Numbered from the stretch's first letter, positions 16,280-25,958 are shown. The stretch: 64,000 nucleotides of DNA from Anaerolineaceae bacterium (GCA_012839565.1 DUMZ01000010.1:1-64000), one strand, 5' to 3'. Notes: generated by a model from the letters alone, not told the origin. Made by a program: numbers and translations.

Positions 16280-16975
16280 ATGAAAAGTGAAAAATTTAAT
16301 GTTTTAACTTTAATCCTTATCATCCTTTTAATAATCGTCACATTGGGTGCAAGCCAGGTAAAAGCGAATGAAGATAATCTTCTCTTACCAGGTGATGATT
16401 ATTCAGAAGCAATTTTTACGAATGGCAGGTCTGAACAAATAAGCTACAGCGGAAAAGAGATGCCTGAAGCTGCAGCTGGCTTACAACGGATTGTTTTTAG
16501 CGCGCAAGATTTTCAACCATATAACCCAGATTTCTGGGACTTTTACACGCCACGTGCCAATGGTTGCATCGCATTGAGAATCCCTGACTCGTCATATGAA
16601 CAGCCTTATGGTGCCTATATGCCTCTTCCTTTTACACTTGGAACCAAGATTGTCGGTATGTATGCCACAGGATATGATGGTTACGGAGGAGCTGATGCAG
16701 ATTTGGAATTTTCCATTGGCAGATATGCCTGGAGAGGGGATCATACAGAATATTTAGCTGTTGGATTGAGTGATGACAACCAACCGTTCAATATCTATAT
16801 TCCAGCTAACAATACCAACGTGGAAGTTGGATGGGCATACTTTGTTAAAATATTATATCGTGGAACCTATGGAAGTTTAGATCCAGATAAATTTAAGGTT
16901 TGCCAAATAACGGTTGATTACATTCCGCCATCTGCTTTTCTGTTAGCTTTTCCATCGGTATTAACTAAACCCTAA
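16280..16975 (+). CDS. Small secreted protein, paralog of the gene at 17439
   Basis: Function unknown. A signal peptide is clear: MKSEK, a long hydrophobic core (LTLILIILLIIVTLGAS), and probable cleavage after QVKA. The mature part (about 200 aa) is Gly/Tyr/Asp-rich, likely all-beta, with an NGC motif and a single later Cys in KVCQITVDYIPP. It ends FLLAFPSVLTKP. The same plan (signal peptide, NGC, C-x-QI near the end, PP then LAFPxVxTxP) recurs in the next gene, so the two are diverged duplicates. AGAGG precedes the ATG by eight bases. A terminator-like hairpin follows at 17103. A surface or matrix protein is likely; the C-terminus may be a sorting signal. Confidence 0.75.
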   Translation: MKSEKFNVLTLILIILLIIVTLGASQVKANEDNLLLPGDDYSEAIFTNGRSEQISYSGKEMPEAAAGLQRIVFSAQDFQPYNPDFWDFYTPRANGCIALRIPDSSYEQPYGAYMPLPFTLGTKIVGMYATGYDGYGGADADLEFSIGRYAWRGDHTEYLAVGLSDDNQPFNIYIPANNTNVEVGWAYFVKILYRGTYGSLDPDKFKVCQITVDYIPPSAFLLAFPSVLTKP

Positions 16976-17102
16976 GTAGCAAAGTGCTTCAAGAATGGAA
17001 AGATTGTAAAAATCATTTTAATTTGTTCGACAGACAATTTCAAAAAACAATAGAATACTTTACACGGTTAAAAATTCGCGGGATAACCAGAAAATTAAAA
17101 CG

Positions 17103-17127
17103 AAAGCCATCACGAAAGGGTGGCTTT
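17103..17127 (+). terminator. Hairpin terminator after first secreted-protein gene
   Basis: AAAGCCA and TGGCTTT form a seven-pair stem around an 11-base loop, followed by TGTGTTG. It lies about 130 bases downstream of the stop, and a related hairpin follows the paralogous gene. The rest of 16976-17438 holds nothing I can support as a gene. Confidence 0.5.
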
Positions 17128-17438
17128 TGTGTTGAATGGATCAGAGCTCTGTTTAAGATAATTATTTAAAACAACAATTTTTTCACCTAAGAAAATTAGA
17201 ACAATTGGTTTCACACGAATCGTTAATAAAACTATTGACAATTCCGTTGATTTGCAATTACAATGACCCTGTAAATTTCCAACTTGTATCGAATTTCTCT
17301 TAAGAAAACTGATTACTCTTTGGATTAGCGTCACTTTTTCAAACTGTAAATTTAATATTTGCGATAAGCAAGCATTGCCTGTACTTTTTGGCAAATCAAC
17401 TAAAACTAAATAATAATTAGCTGTATAAAAGGAGAATA

Positions 17439-18164
17439 ATGAAAAACAAACAATACATCGTTTTAAGTTTTTTATTGATTGCTTTTGTGGTAATCACGAG
17501 TTACACTCCAAAAACCGCGCAAGCTGAAGTGATGAGGCAAAAACAAGGGGATTCAGAAGTATTCCATAATCAATGGCAAGACCAAAGAAACGATAGATCC
17601 AATGTTCCTTCAGACATAGATTCCCCAGACTACTTCGAAGAAGATCCTTCAAAATTAGAAGGCAATAATCAGATTTACAGAGAGCAATGGGGCTTTTTTA
17701 ATGCAACAGGAACGGCTGGCATGCCAATTCAACCAGATAGTAGATATTCTGGTTGGTTTAATGGTTGTATGGGTAGTTCTAATAATGGGGAAGAAAAGGT
17801 ATTTCACATTCCCGTAAATGTGCCTGACGGCGCAAAAGGTAGTTTTATGCACCTTACTTACTATAACGAAGCAGAAGGACCTGGTGGTTTTATATATGTC
17901 GCCTTGAAGAGAAAACGATACGATAGTATATATCAAGAAGAAGTTACGTCTATTCGTTTAGAAAAACACGCTCAGGGCGGACATTATACTAGCATGAGCC
18001 TAGGTAATCACACATTTGATACAAATTATTATTTGTATTGGATTGAATTTGAACTTCCAATGCAAACCGGTCTTCGTTATTTCTGTGGCGTCCAAATATC
18101 TTATACTACCACTCCACCTCCTCTCTTTCCGCTGGCTTTTCCAGGTGTAATGACCGGACCTTAA
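17439..18164 (+). CDS. Small secreted protein, paralog of the gene at 16280
   Basis: Function unknown. The signal peptide has MKNKQ, a hydrophobic core (VLSFLLIAFVVITSY) and AQA cleavage site. The mature protein is acidic at first, then probably beta-rich, with FNGCMG, a late Cys in YFCGVQISY, and the ending PPPLFPLAFPGVMTGP, aligning with PPSAFLLAFPSVLTKP of the neighbour. AAGGAG sits six bases before the ATG. It is followed by its own hairpin at 18301-18325. Low overall identity with matching landmarks suggests an old tandem duplication of an exported protein. Confidence 0.75.
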   Translation: MKNKQYIVLSFLLIAFVVITSYTPKTAQAEVMRQKQGDSEVFHNQWQDQRNDRSNVPSDIDSPDYFEEDPSKLEGNNQIYREQWGFFNATGTAGMPIQPDSRYSGWFNGCMGSSNNGEEKVFHIPVNVPDGAKGSFMHLTYYNEAEGPGGFIYVALKRKRYDSIYQEEVTSIRLEKHAQGGHYTSMSLGNHTFDTNYYLYWIEFELPMQTGLRYFCGVQISYTTTPPPLFPLAFPGVMTGP

Positions 18165-18300
18165 GTCTTGGTTAATGATTTAGAATGAAAACGGTGGCGA
18201 ATTTAAATTGTCTGAAGTGCTTAGTTGGCGATAGCTTTATTTCAAGGCATTTGCCAAGCAGATATGATAACAAGTAAGAAACAATAACCGAATCAAACGC

Positions 18301-18325
18301 AGAGCCATCACTTGGTGGTGGCTCT
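18301..18325 (+). terminator. Hairpin terminator after second secreted-protein gene
   Basis: AGAGCCATCAC pairs with GTGGTGGCTCT (one G-T wobble) around a three-base loop, followed by GGTTATTTAA. The stem core AGAGCCA resembles the AAAGCCA of the hairpin at 17103. The remainder of 18165-18492 shows only the mutase leader. Confidence 0.55.
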
Positions 18326-18492
18326 GGTTATTTAAAGTGTGATTTAAAATTTTAGAAAACGTTCAATAGAAACTTAATCTGTTTCACAAATAGATGACAA
18401 AAAGACTTGCCTAAACAATTCAATGGAATAACTGTGAAAACGACTCCTTTTTGATATACTTGACTCATTAGCAGAAAAAACTAAGGAGCATT

Positions 18493-20148
18493 ATGGAAGA
18501 AACCGAACTCTATAACAATTGGATTGAAAAAATCTATAATCCCGGAAAAGCCCGTTTCCCTGAACGAAAAGCAGAGTTTAAGACAAGTTCAAACATTGAA
18601 GTCCCTCCGGTAATTCATCCTGAAGATATTGTAATGGACCGGGAAGCCGATCTAGGCTACCCAGGGCAATATCCATTCACCCGTGGTGTGCAACCTACCA
18701 TGTACCGGGGACGTTTATGGACGATGCGCCAGTATGCTGGTTTTTCAAGCGCGAAAGAATCCAATGAACGCTATCGCTTCTTGCTGGAACAGGGTCAAAC
18801 AGGCTTATCTGTGGCTTTCGACCTGCCGACCCAAATTGGTTATGATGCCGATGACAAAATAGCAATGGGCGAGGTAGGTAAAGTTGGTGTGTCCATTTCA
18901 TCCATTGAAGATATGGAAATATTGCTAAAAGACATTCCATTGGATAGAGTTTCAACAAGCATGACGATTAACGCGCCCGCGGCAGTGTTATTGGCAATGT
19001 ATATTGCTGTGGCGAAACGACAAGGCGTAGCCCCAGAGAAATTGCGCGGAACCATTCAAAATGACATTCTGAAAGAATATATCGCGCGGGGTACCTATAT
19101 CTTCCCGCCGGCACCAAGCATGCGCTTGATTACGGATATCTTCCAGTATTGCAAGGAGTATGTGCCCAACTGGAACACAATCAGCATCTCGGGATACCAC
19201 ATTCGCGAAGCGGGTTCAACTGCTGCCCAGGAAGTCGCCTTTACTTTGGCTAATGGCATCGCTTACATTGAAGCTGCGGTTAAATCTGGTATGGATGTTG
19301 ATGAATTTGCCAGTCAGTTGTCTTTCTTCTTCAATGCTCATAATAATTTCCTAGAAGAAATTGCCAAGTTCCGCGCTGCACGCAGGCTTTACGCGCGCAT
19401 TATGAAAGAGCGCTTTGGCGCAAAGAAGGCAAGCTCACAAAAATTACGCTTCCATACCCAAACTGCCGGGTCAACACTAACCGCGCAACAACCGGAAAAC
19501 AACGTTGTGCGCGTGACTTTGCAAGCACTTGCCGCGGTATTGGGAGGCACGCAATCCCTGCATACCAACAGTATGGACGAGGCGCTTTGGCTGCCCACAC
19601 AGAAAGCGGTACAGGTCGCCTTGCGCACACAACAAATTATTGCCTACGAAAGTGGTGTGGCAGACACAATTGACCCCATGGCTGGTTCTTACATCATTGA
19701 ACACCTTACTGATGAAATCGAAAAGCAAGCAGTAGAGTACATTCGCAAGATCGATGAAATGGGCGGTGCAATGAAAGCCATTGAACAAGGCTATCTGCAA
19801 AATGAAATCCAGGATGCCGCGTTTGCTGCTCAACGTAATCTTGAAGATGGTGAAGACATTGTCGTTGGTGTAAATCGATTCCAGGTTGATGAAACCATCA
19901 CATTGGAATCGCTTAAGATTGACCAGTCCATTGAACTGGAACAACGCGACCGCCTGGCAAAACTACGGGCATCACGCGACAACAACAAGGCTGAAGACCT
20001 ACTTAACCGACTTGAAGCTTGTGCCAAAGGCGACGAGAATATGATGCCCATCATCATCGAATGTGTAGAAGGAAAGCTGACCCTGGGCGAAATATGCGGC
20101 CGCTTACGCCAGGTTTGGGGCGAATATCGCGCGCCAAGTTTCTTGTAA
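18493..20148 (+). CDS. Methylmalonyl-CoA mutase catalytic subunit
   Basis: Substrate-binding TIM-barrel subunit of adenosylcobalamin-dependent methylmalonyl-CoA mutase, interconverting succinyl-CoA and (R)-methylmalonyl-CoA. Characteristic stretches: [80 protein letters not shown] and [17 protein letters not shown]. Length 551 aa lacks the C-terminal B12-binding domain, so a separate small subunit must be encoded outside the window. AAGGAG precedes the ATG. The epimerase gene follows 42 bases later, so this pair forms part of a propionyl-CoA/succinate pathway. Confidence 0.93.
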   Translation: MEETELYNNWIEKIYNPGKARFPERKAEFKTSSNIEVPPVIHPEDIVMDREADLGYPGQYPFTRGVQPTMYRGRLWTMRQYAGFSSAKESNERYRFLLEQGQTGLSVAFDLPTQIGYDADDKIAMGEVGKVGVSISSIEDMEILLKDIPLDRVSTSMTINAPAAVLLAMYIAVAKRQGVAPEKLRGTIQNDILKEYIARGTYIFPPAPSMRLITDIFQYCKEYVPNWNTISISGYHIREAGSTAAQEVAFTLANGIAYIEAAVKSGMDVDEFASQLSFFFNAHNNFLEEIAKFRAARRLYARIMKERFGAKKASSQKLRFHTQTAGSTLTAQQPENNVVRVTLQALAAVLGGTQSLHTNSMDEALWLPTQKAVQVALRTQQIIAYESGVADTIDPMAGSYIIEHLTDEIEKQAVEYIRKIDEMGGAMKAIEQGYLQNEIQDAAFAAQRNLEDGEDIVVGVNRFQVDETITLESLKIDQSIELEQRDRLAKLRASRDNNKAEDLLNRLEACAKGDENMMPIIIECVEGKLTLGEICGRLRQVWGEYRAPSFL

Positions 20149-20190
20149 AGCTAAAGGAACTAACAAAACTAAAAATATAACGGAGAGAAA

Positions 20191-20601
20191 ATGACCATAA
20201 AAAAAATAAACCACGTCGCTATTGCAGTAAAAGATATTGAAGCCGCGCTAGACTTTTGGGAGAATAAACTGGGTTTGAAACTTGACTACATTGAAGAAGT
20301 ACCATCCGAAGCCTCCAGAGTTGCCTTTATTCCCATCGGTGACAGCTTAATTGAATTGGTGCAACCGACCCGTGATGATACGGGTATGGCAGCTTATTTG
20401 GAAAAACGTGGTGAGGGTATGCATCATCTTTGCGTTGAAGTAGCAAATATTGATGAAACATTCAATCGACTAAAAGAACAGGGCGTACGCCTTATCAACA
20501 CGGAACCACAAGTGCTCCCAGGCAGAAAAATGGCGTTTATTCATCCCAAAGCGGCCAATGGCGTACTCGTGGAACTCTATGAGTTGACTGACAACAAATA
20601 A
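20191..20601 (+). CDS. mce: Methylmalonyl-CoA epimerase
   Basis: Interconverts (S)- and (R)-methylmalonyl-CoA; a vicinal-oxygen-chelate (glyoxalase-fold) metalloenzyme of 136 aa, the usual length. Two beta-alpha-beta modules are visible. Metal ligands are the His in INHVAIAV, the His pair region GMHHLCVEV and the Glu in VLVELYEL. GGAGAG lies at good distance before the ATG. It is downstream of the mutase in the same operon, which agrees with the assignment. A strong hairpin terminator follows the stop. Confidence 0.93.
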   Translation: MTIKKINHVAIAVKDIEAALDFWENKLGLKLDYIEEVPSEASRVAFIPIGDSLIELVQPTRDDTGMAAYLEKRGEGMHHLCVEVANIDETFNRLKEQGVRLINTEPQVLPGRKMAFIHPKAANGVLVELYELTDNK

Positions 20602-20610
20602 AACGTTTTA

Positions 20611-20636
20611 TAAGCCAGGTCTAAAATCCTGGCTTA
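20611..20636 (+). terminator. Hairpin terminator after mutase-epimerase operon
   Basis: TAAGCCAGG and CCTGGCTTA form nine perfect pairs around an eight-base loop, followed by TTAA. It lies 10 bases beyond the epimerase stop. Confidence 0.7.
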
Positions 20637-20660
20637 TTAACTAAAGATTGAGGAAGAACC

Positions 20661-22034
20661 ATGCAGTATAGTGGATACACAATAAACAGATCAGATAGAA
20701 TTTTTGTAACTGGACATATCAATCCTGATACCGACTCGATTGCGGCTGCGATAGGTTATGCCTGGCTTTTGCGTGAACGGGATAATTTGCCGACGGTTGC
20801 TTGTCGTGCTGGTTCGGTAAACCTGCAAACTGCGTGGGTTCTCAAAACGCTTAACCTGGAACAACCCATTTTGCTGACTGATGCATCGCCACGTTTTGAA
20901 TCAGTTACCAAACGTTACGATGTTGCAACGCCTGATAAATCTTTGAATGAAGCATGGGCGATTTTAACCCGCACCGGTGGCATTGCGCCGATTGTCAATG
21001 CCGACGGTACACCTTATGGTATGGTGACTGGAAAAAGCGTTTTTGATTTTTTGCGACGTATTATCGGACCTCATCCAAGATTTCGCGATATGACCATATC
21101 CGAATTACTGGATATTCCAAGCCGGGAAGCAGCAAACACCGATATCCCTCGTTTTCAACCACAAACGCGTATCAAGGACGTTATAAACCGTCTTTTACGT
21201 CACGAATATACTGAATATTGGGTTGTTGATGAAAAAGGACGCTATTTGGGTGTTGTTCGCCAAAACAATTTATTGCATCCACCACGTATCAAAGTCATTT
21301 TGGTAGACCACAACGAACCGCAACAATCGATTGCGTCGTTGGAAGAGGCCGAATTGCTGGAAATATTAGATCACCATCGTCTTGGAAACCGTCCAACCCA
21401 TGTGCCTATAAAATTTACGGTCGATATTGTGGGAAGCACATCGACTTTGGTGGCCGAGCAAATTGTTGAAGCTGGATTAAGCGCGCCACCAGCAATTGCT
21501 GGCATGCTTCTGGCAGGTCTGCTTTCAGACACCTTGATATTTCAATCACCAACAACAACCCCACGTGACAAAGAAGTTGCTCAAACTCTGGGACGATGGG
21601 CATTTGTGCCAGGTTCGCCACTGGAAAATGAGACTGTTCAAAGCTATGGCGAAAAGGTCGTTCGTGCCGGCGCTGGCTTGCTTACACGTGAACCTGACAA
21701 TATCGTGAATGGTGATGTGAAAACTTATGAAACTGCTGGCGTAAAATTCGCTATATCTCAGGTTGAAGTTGCTGGTGTATATGATCTTGGAGATGTATTA
21801 GGACAACTAAGACGCGCGCTCATAAAGTATCGTGATGAAAAAGGGCTTGACTTCGCCATGTTAATGATTACAGACGTTGTGGAAGGTTCAAGTCGTTTGT
21901 TGATGGTTGATCAACCATTAGTGCTTGATGAGCTGCCATACCGGATACTGCGTGATGGTACCTTTTTGGCGGAAGGTGTTGTATCACGTAAAAAACAACT
22001 TTTGCCGCAGGTATTGTCGCTTTTGGAGGAGTAG
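20661..22034 (+). CDS. ppaC: Family II (Mn-dependent) inorganic pyrophosphatase with CBS domains
   Basis: Hydrolyses pyrophosphate, pulling biosynthetic reactions forward. DHH-superfamily motifs: GHINPDTDS (residues 18-26), LVDHNEP, the DHH triad in ILDHHRLGN, and a DHHA2 C-terminal domain ending with an RKKQLLPQV element. Between the first and second motifs lie two CBS modules (about 75-185: TRTGGIAPIVNADGTPYGMV and EYWVVDEKGRYLGVV), typical of nucleotide-regulated family II enzymes where AMP inhibits. Length 457 aa fits the CBS type without a DRTGG insert. GAGGAAG precedes the ATG. It is a separate unit after the terminator at 20611. Confidence 0.9.
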   Translation: MQYSGYTINRSDRIFVTGHINPDTDSIAAAIGYAWLLRERDNLPTVACRAGSVNLQTAWVLKTLNLEQPILLTDASPRFESVTKRYDVATPDKSLNEAWAILTRTGGIAPIVNADGTPYGMVTGKSVFDFLRRIIGPHPRFRDMTISELLDIPSREAANTDIPRFQPQTRIKDVINRLLRHEYTEYWVVDEKGRYLGVVRQNNLLHPPRIKVILVDHNEPQQSIASLEEAELLEILDHHRLGNRPTHVPIKFTVDIVGSTSTLVAEQIVEAGLSAPPAIAGMLLAGLLSDTLIFQSPTTTPRDKEVAQTLGRWAFVPGSPLENETVQSYGEKVVRAGAGLLTREPDNIVNGDVKTYETAGVKFAISQVEVAGVYDLGDVLGQLRRALIKYRDEKGLDFAMLMITDVVEGSSRLLMVDQPLVLDELPYRILRDGTFLAEGVVSRKKQLLPQVLSLLEE

Positions 22035-22176
22035 GCTAGCAGATCAGTTATAGCTATACATGAGATTTCTTGAATGCCAGTTTTTAAATATATCTGGCAT
22101 TTAGTTAATATGAAATCATTTTGCCATGTTTTCCTTCCGGGAAATTGAAGTTTTGGAAACAGTCGCAGGCATCTAG

Positions 22177-22188
22177 TATAATTTAAAT
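22177..22188 (+). promoter_or_regulatory. Promoter giving a leaderless start
   Basis: TTGGAA (22153-22158), an 18-base spacer, then TATAAT (22177-22182) ending six bases before ATG 22189. There is no Shine-Dalgarno sequence. Confidence 0.6.
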
Positions 22189-23406
22189 ATGGAAGATTTA
22201 AAGATTATTGGCGTACAGTTTACGCCTGTTGGTAAACATTATCACTTTTCTATCCCAGAAGAAGCCCAAATATCTCTTGGGGACGCTGTTATTGTAAATA
22301 CATCACGGGGCTTACAGCTGGGAACAGTCGCAGCTTTAAACGTTGACCCCAAAATTGATGGGCCAAATGTGCTTAAAGTAGAAAGATTGGCTACTGAAGA
22401 AGACTTTGAAAGCTATAAAAATTACAAGCAAAAAGCTAAAGAAGCCATTGACATAATAAATCGCTTTTTGAGAGAAGGCGAATTTGGCGAAATTAAAGCC
22501 GTTGATGCTGAATATACACTCGACGGCGCAAAAATGACTATCTATCTGACTTATGAGCAAAACGTGGAGTTTGATGTTCGTTCCTTCTTGCGCGATATCT
22601 CTTATAATTTTAATGACACCCGTTTGGAAGTCCGTCAGGTAGGTCCCCGGGATGCCGCAAAAATGATATCAGGACTTGGTGCCTGTGGCATTGAAAAGCG
22701 ATGTTGCTCACGGTTTTTAACTGAATTTACATCAATATCCATTAAGATGGCAAAAGCACAGGATATTTCGCTAACACCAACCGAAATTACAGGCATCTGC
22801 GGTCGCTTGCGATGTTGCTTGCGTTATGAAAACGAGACCTATGAAGCAGCGCTTCAGGAATTGCCAAAGCGGAAAAAGAAAGTGATGACACCACTGGGCG
22901 AAGGTCGGGTAACCCAGGTTTTGCCCTTAAGAGGTTCGGTCATTGTTAATATTCCTGAAATTGGACCCCGTCAGTTTACGCAGGAAGAACTTGAAACGGG
23001 CGTGTTGCAAGTTAAGCCAGTCGTTTTTGATGACATCCCTGATGAATACAACATAGATCATTCTGATGTTGAGTTGCTTAATATTGAACCTGAACGTAAA
23101 CCAAAAGGCAGACGAAATTCAAAACAGACAAAACGGGAAGGCGCGAGAAAAGAAAGAGCTAAAACAATTCGATCTGATTCTGAAAAGCAAGGACCGGTAA
23201 CAACGCAAAATGCCCCAGCGCAAAAAAAACGCGAAGATGGTGGAAAGCGCAATTATTCGAGGAACAAAAGGCGCAACTCAGAACGCACAGCTTCAAAAAA
23301 TGAAGTAAGTAAAGATCGGCCAGTTGCAAATCAGCCTGCCAAGAACCGTGATCAAAAGCCATCTCGGAAACCGCGAAGTCAACGCCGGCAAGATAACAAA
23401 CGCTAA
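22189..23406 (+). CDS. PSP1/RicT-like protein with basic tail
   Basis: Member of the PSP1 (YaaT/RicT) family. In Bacillus, RicT forms an iron-sulfur Y-complex that influences RNA maturation by RNase Y. The core spans residues 1-270 and includes GDAVIVNTSRGLQLGTV and RQVGPRDAAKMISGLGACG. A cysteine set follows, GACGIEKRCCSRF and CGRLRCCLRYE, suited to Fe-S binding. After residue 290 comes an unusual 110-residue Lys/Arg/Asn/Gln-rich tail (KPKGRRNSKQTKREGARK), probably disordered and RNA-binding. Family members are usually about 275 aa, so the tail is an addition. TATAAT lies six bases before the ATG. Confidence 0.85.
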   Translation: MEDLKIIGVQFTPVGKHYHFSIPEEAQISLGDAVIVNTSRGLQLGTVAALNVDPKIDGPNVLKVERLATEEDFESYKNYKQKAKEAIDIINRFLREGEFGEIKAVDAEYTLDGAKMTIYLTYEQNVEFDVRSFLRDISYNFNDTRLEVRQVGPRDAAKMISGLGACGIEKRCCSRFLTEFTSISIKMAKAQDISLTPTEITGICGRLRCCLRYENETYEAALQELPKRKKKVMTPLGEGRVTQVLPLRGSVIVNIPEIGPRQFTQEELETGVLQVKPVVFDDIPDEYNIDHSDVELLNIEPERKPKGRRNSKQTKREGARKERAKTIRSDSEKQGPVTTQNAPAQKKREDGGKRNYSRNKRRNSERTASKNEVSKDRPVANQPAKNRDQKPSRKPRSQRRQDNKR

Positions 23407-23449
23407 AAAATTAGTGCAATAAATGTGGCAACAGATTTGATTGAGTTAA

Positions 23450-24646
23450 ATGTCAGTAATAAATAATACACAAGGTATAACTGATTACTGTTACAAGATG
23501 AGGCGGGAACTTCATAAAATCCCAGAATTTGCTTTTAAAGAGATTCACACAAGTGATTTTGTCGCTGAAGAACTTCAAAGCATGGGCTATAAAGTACGCA
23601 GGAGCGTAGGTGTCACGGGCCTGACAACTGTGTTTGATAGCGGGATACCTGGCAATACTGTATTGTTGCGTTTTGATATGGACGGATTGCCTATTCCGGA
23701 AGAAACCGGGCTTTCTTTTGTATCGCAAAACAAAGGTGCAATGCATGCCTGTGGACATGATGGGCATATGGCAATTGGATTAAGTGTTGCCCGATATCTG
23801 GCACAAAATCCTGATGAAATTACAGGTAAGGTTTATTTTGTTTTCCAGCCAGCTGAAGAAATTGGCCAAGGCGCGAAAGCGATGATTGCGGATGGTTTGT
23901 TTGATGCTATCTCGGTTGATTATGCATTGGCAGTACATCTTTGGGCTGAACAAGCTTATGGCTGGTTGGGCATACCCGATGGGCCTTTGATGGCTGGTTC
24001 CAGCGATATTCAAATTGAAATATTTGGAAAGGGTGGCCACGCTGCGAAACCTGATTTGACTATAGACCCGCTTTATATCGCTGCCAAGGTAATAAATGCA
24101 CTAAAAGATGTTTATCCAGGTGACGATACAGCTTACCAAACAGGTTTGGTGACTCTGACACAACTTGAAGCCAGTGACAGACGAAACATCATTGCTGACA
24201 AGGTCACAATGGCTGGTACTGCCCGTTGGTTTGATGATGATATGAGAAAAACGCTTCATAATGGGATAACTGAAATTGTAAATTTAATTTCCCGGCAGTT
24301 TGGAGCGCATGCCAATCTTACGTTCAAAGAAAGCACTGTTCCAGTTGTAAACGATAAGAAAGTCGCCATGGTTTGCCGGCAAACAGCGAAAGAGCTGCGC
24401 GTAGACAAAGCAAATGTGATTGTTGATGATAAATATAGAACAAATTTGTCTGAAGATTTTGCATACATATTAAATCAAGTTCCCGGGGCGATGTTGCTGG
24501 TAGGGGCCAGGAAAGAATTTGATGGCACTGCTTATCCGCATCATCATCCGAAATTTGATATTGATGAACGTGCGATGACCTTGGCAGTAGCTATTTTACT
24601 GGAAACTGTCAAAAATCTAACAGCTCATGAGAATGAATGGCTATGA
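23450..24646 (+). CDS. M20D-family amidohydrolase
   Basis: Zinc-dependent hydrolase of the M20D/IAA-amino-acid-hydrolase type (N-acyl amino acid or peptide amidase). Metal-site motifs are HACGHDGHMA, the paired Glu in QPAEEIGQGAKAM, and the late His in YPHHHPKFDID. The dimerisation insert follows GGHAAKPD. Length 398 aa is typical and there is no signal peptide, so it is cytosolic. No clear Shine-Dalgarno sequence precedes ATG 23450; an internal ATG at 23498 (MRRELHKIPEFAFKE) is an alternative start close to the conserved beginning. The stop overlaps tatC by four bases, so it heads the tat operon. Confidence 0.88.
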   Translation: MSVINNTQGITDYCYKMRRELHKIPEFAFKEIHTSDFVAEELQSMGYKVRRSVGVTGLTTVFDSGIPGNTVLLRFDMDGLPIPEETGLSFVSQNKGAMHACGHDGHMAIGLSVARYLAQNPDEITGKVYFVFQPAEEIGQGAKAMIADGLFDAISVDYALAVHLWAEQAYGWLGIPDGPLMAGSSDIQIEIFGKGGHAAKPDLTIDPLYIAAKVINALKDVYPGDDTAYQTGLVTLTQLEASDRRNIIADKVTMAGTARWFDDDMRKTLHNGITEIVNLISRQFGAHANLTFKESTVPVVNDKKVAMVCRQTAKELRVDKANVIVDDKYRTNLSEDFAYILNQVPGAMLLVGARKEFDGTAYPHHHPKFDIDERAMTLAVAILLETVKNLTAHENEWL

Positions 24647-25380
24647 CTGACGAAAAACAAAGTTTACTAGACCATATTGAAGAACTACGAAAAACGCTTT
24701 TAAAAATATTGATTGGTCTTGTAGTGGGTGTGGTTGTGGCTGCATTCTTTGTTAAACCGATTCTTAAATTTTTGGCAACGCCGATTGGTGGCCTTGAAAA
24801 GCTTCACGCTATTGAAGTTACTGAGAGTGTTGGCGTATACATGCGCATCGCGCTTTTGGCAGGTTTATTGTTGGCTTTGCCATGGATTTTCTATCAATTA
24901 TTTCGATTTGTTGGGAAAGGACTGACGGAAAAAGAACGTAAGACGATATTAATAGCTGTGCCCTTTGCCACGCTGATGTTTCTTGGAGGCGTCACATTCG
25001 CATATTTTATTATGCTCCCTGCTTCACTTGATTTTTTAATAGGCATTTTGGGAATAAATACTATGATCAGGGTCAAATCCTATTACAGTTTCTTAACTAA
25101 TCTGCTTTTTTGGATTGGGATAAGTTTTGAAATGCCGCTTATTGGTTATGTTTTGGCAAGGTTTGGCTTGCTTAAAGCCAAAGTAATGCTAAAAGGCTGG
25201 CGGGTGGCGATTGTCGTTATAGCCATTTTAGCAGCGGTTATCACACCAACCAGTGACCCTGTAAACATGGCAATTTTCATGATACCGCTTTTTGTATTAT
25301 ATTTATTGAGTATTGGATTAGCCGCTATCGCAGAAAAACAACGCGTGAAAACCAAAGCGGCAACTACAACGGAGGTTTAA
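24643..25380 (+). CDS. tatC: Twin-arginine translocase subunit TatC
   Basis: Receptor and core membrane subunit of the Tat pathway for folded proteins. N-terminal LLDHIEELRKTLLK, then helices including AGLLLALPWIFYQLFRFVGKGL, FEMPLIGYVLARFGLL and a C-terminal AVITPTSDPVNMAIFMIPLFVLY, all classic TatC. Length is about 245 aa. ATG 24643 is chosen over 24637 because it makes a standard four-base ATGA overlap with the amidohydrolase; the difference is two residues. tatA follows with no gap. Confidence 0.95.
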   Translation: MTDEKQSLLDHIEELRKTLLKILIGLVVGVVVAAFFVKPILKFLATPIGGLEKLHAIEVTESVGVYMRIALLAGLLLALPWIFYQLFRFVGKGLTEKERKTILIAVPFATLMFLGGVTFAYFIMLPASLDFLIGILGINTMIRVKSYYSFLTNLLFWIGISFEMPLIGYVLARFGLLKAKVMLKGWRVAIVVIAILAAVITPTSDPVNMAIFMIPLFVLYLLSIGLAAIAEKQRVKTKAATTTEV

Positions 25381-25578
25381 ATGCCACAATTAGGAATTTG
25401 GGAAGTATTAATCATTATCTTGATTATCGTTATTCTTTTTGGTGCGGGACGTATTGCCAAAGCAGGCGGTGAACTGGGTAAGGGTATTCGCGCTTTTAAA
25501 GAAGGTTTGCAAGGTAAAGACAGTGAAACAACCGATCAGGATGACGCAGAAATAGATTCTGCCAAAGAAGATAAATAA
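25381..25578 (+). CDS. tatA: Sec-independent translocase protein TatA
   Basis: Single-pass protein of 65 aa that polymerises to form the Tat pore. Layout: short polar N-terminus (MPQLGIWE), membrane helix (VLIIILIIVILFGA), the FG hinge, an amphipathic helix (KAGGELGKGIRAFKEGLQG) and an acidic tail. The element after FG reads AGRIAKAGGELG where most TatA have (x)KLPELGR. GGAGG lies seven bases before the ATG, and the gene starts directly after the tatC stop. Confidence 0.92.
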   Translation: MPQLGIWEVLIIILIIVILFGAGRIAKAGGELGKGIRAFKEGLQGKDSETTDQDDAEIDSAKEDK

Positions 25579-25595
25579 GCTGATATTAGGGAGAA

Positions 25596-25958
25596 ATGGA
25601 ATTTTTTAATATCGGTGGCCTGGAGCTGCTGCTTATTTTACTTATCGCCTTACTGGCACTTGGACCAAAGCGGATTGTTGAGGTGGGGCATAAGCTTGGG
25701 AACGCCATGCGCAAATTGAGCAAAAACCTTCTTTTCCAGGAAATAGTGCAGACGACCGACGAAATCCGAAATTATCCGCGAAAAATCATGGATGAGGCGA
25801 AACTGGATATGTCAGATTTGGATATGACACTTAAGATACGGGATGAAAATGACGTCTTAGACAAATCTTTGAATGGAAAGTCGACTTTTTCTCAAGAAGA
25901 TAACATTTCGAATACAAAACAAAATCTGGTGAGTGAACAGCAAGCCAAAACTGAATAA
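25596..25958 (+). CDS. tatB: TatB-like Tat translocase subunit
   Basis: Second TatA/B-type protein: MEFFNIGGLE, helix LLLILLIALLALGP, then KRIVEVGHKLGNAMRKLSKNL. The Gly-Pro hinge in LALGPKR, a Glu at position 9 and the longer 120-aa length fit TatB more than TatA. The remaining 75 residues are charged and probably helical then disordered. GGGAGAA precedes the ATG. It completes the tatC-tatA-tatB set. The order (C first) differs from the enterobacterial tatABC. A bidirectional terminator follows at 26031. Confidence 0.88.
   Translation: MEFFNIGGLELLLILLIALLALGPKRIVEVGHKLGNAMRKLSKNLLFQEIVQTTDEIRNYPRKIMDEAKLDMSDLDMTLKIRDENDVLDKSLNGKSTFSQEDNISNTKQNLVSEQQAKTE

Noticed and set aside
16984..17169. 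61-codon open frame between the two secreted-protein genes
   Set aside because: It runs straight through the terminator-like hairpin, starts without a ribosome site and has no recognisable content.
19477..19944. 155-codon open frame antisense to the mutase gene
   Set aside because: It is fully inside a strongly conserved gene on the other strand; other antisense frames of this kind were also dismissed as shadows.
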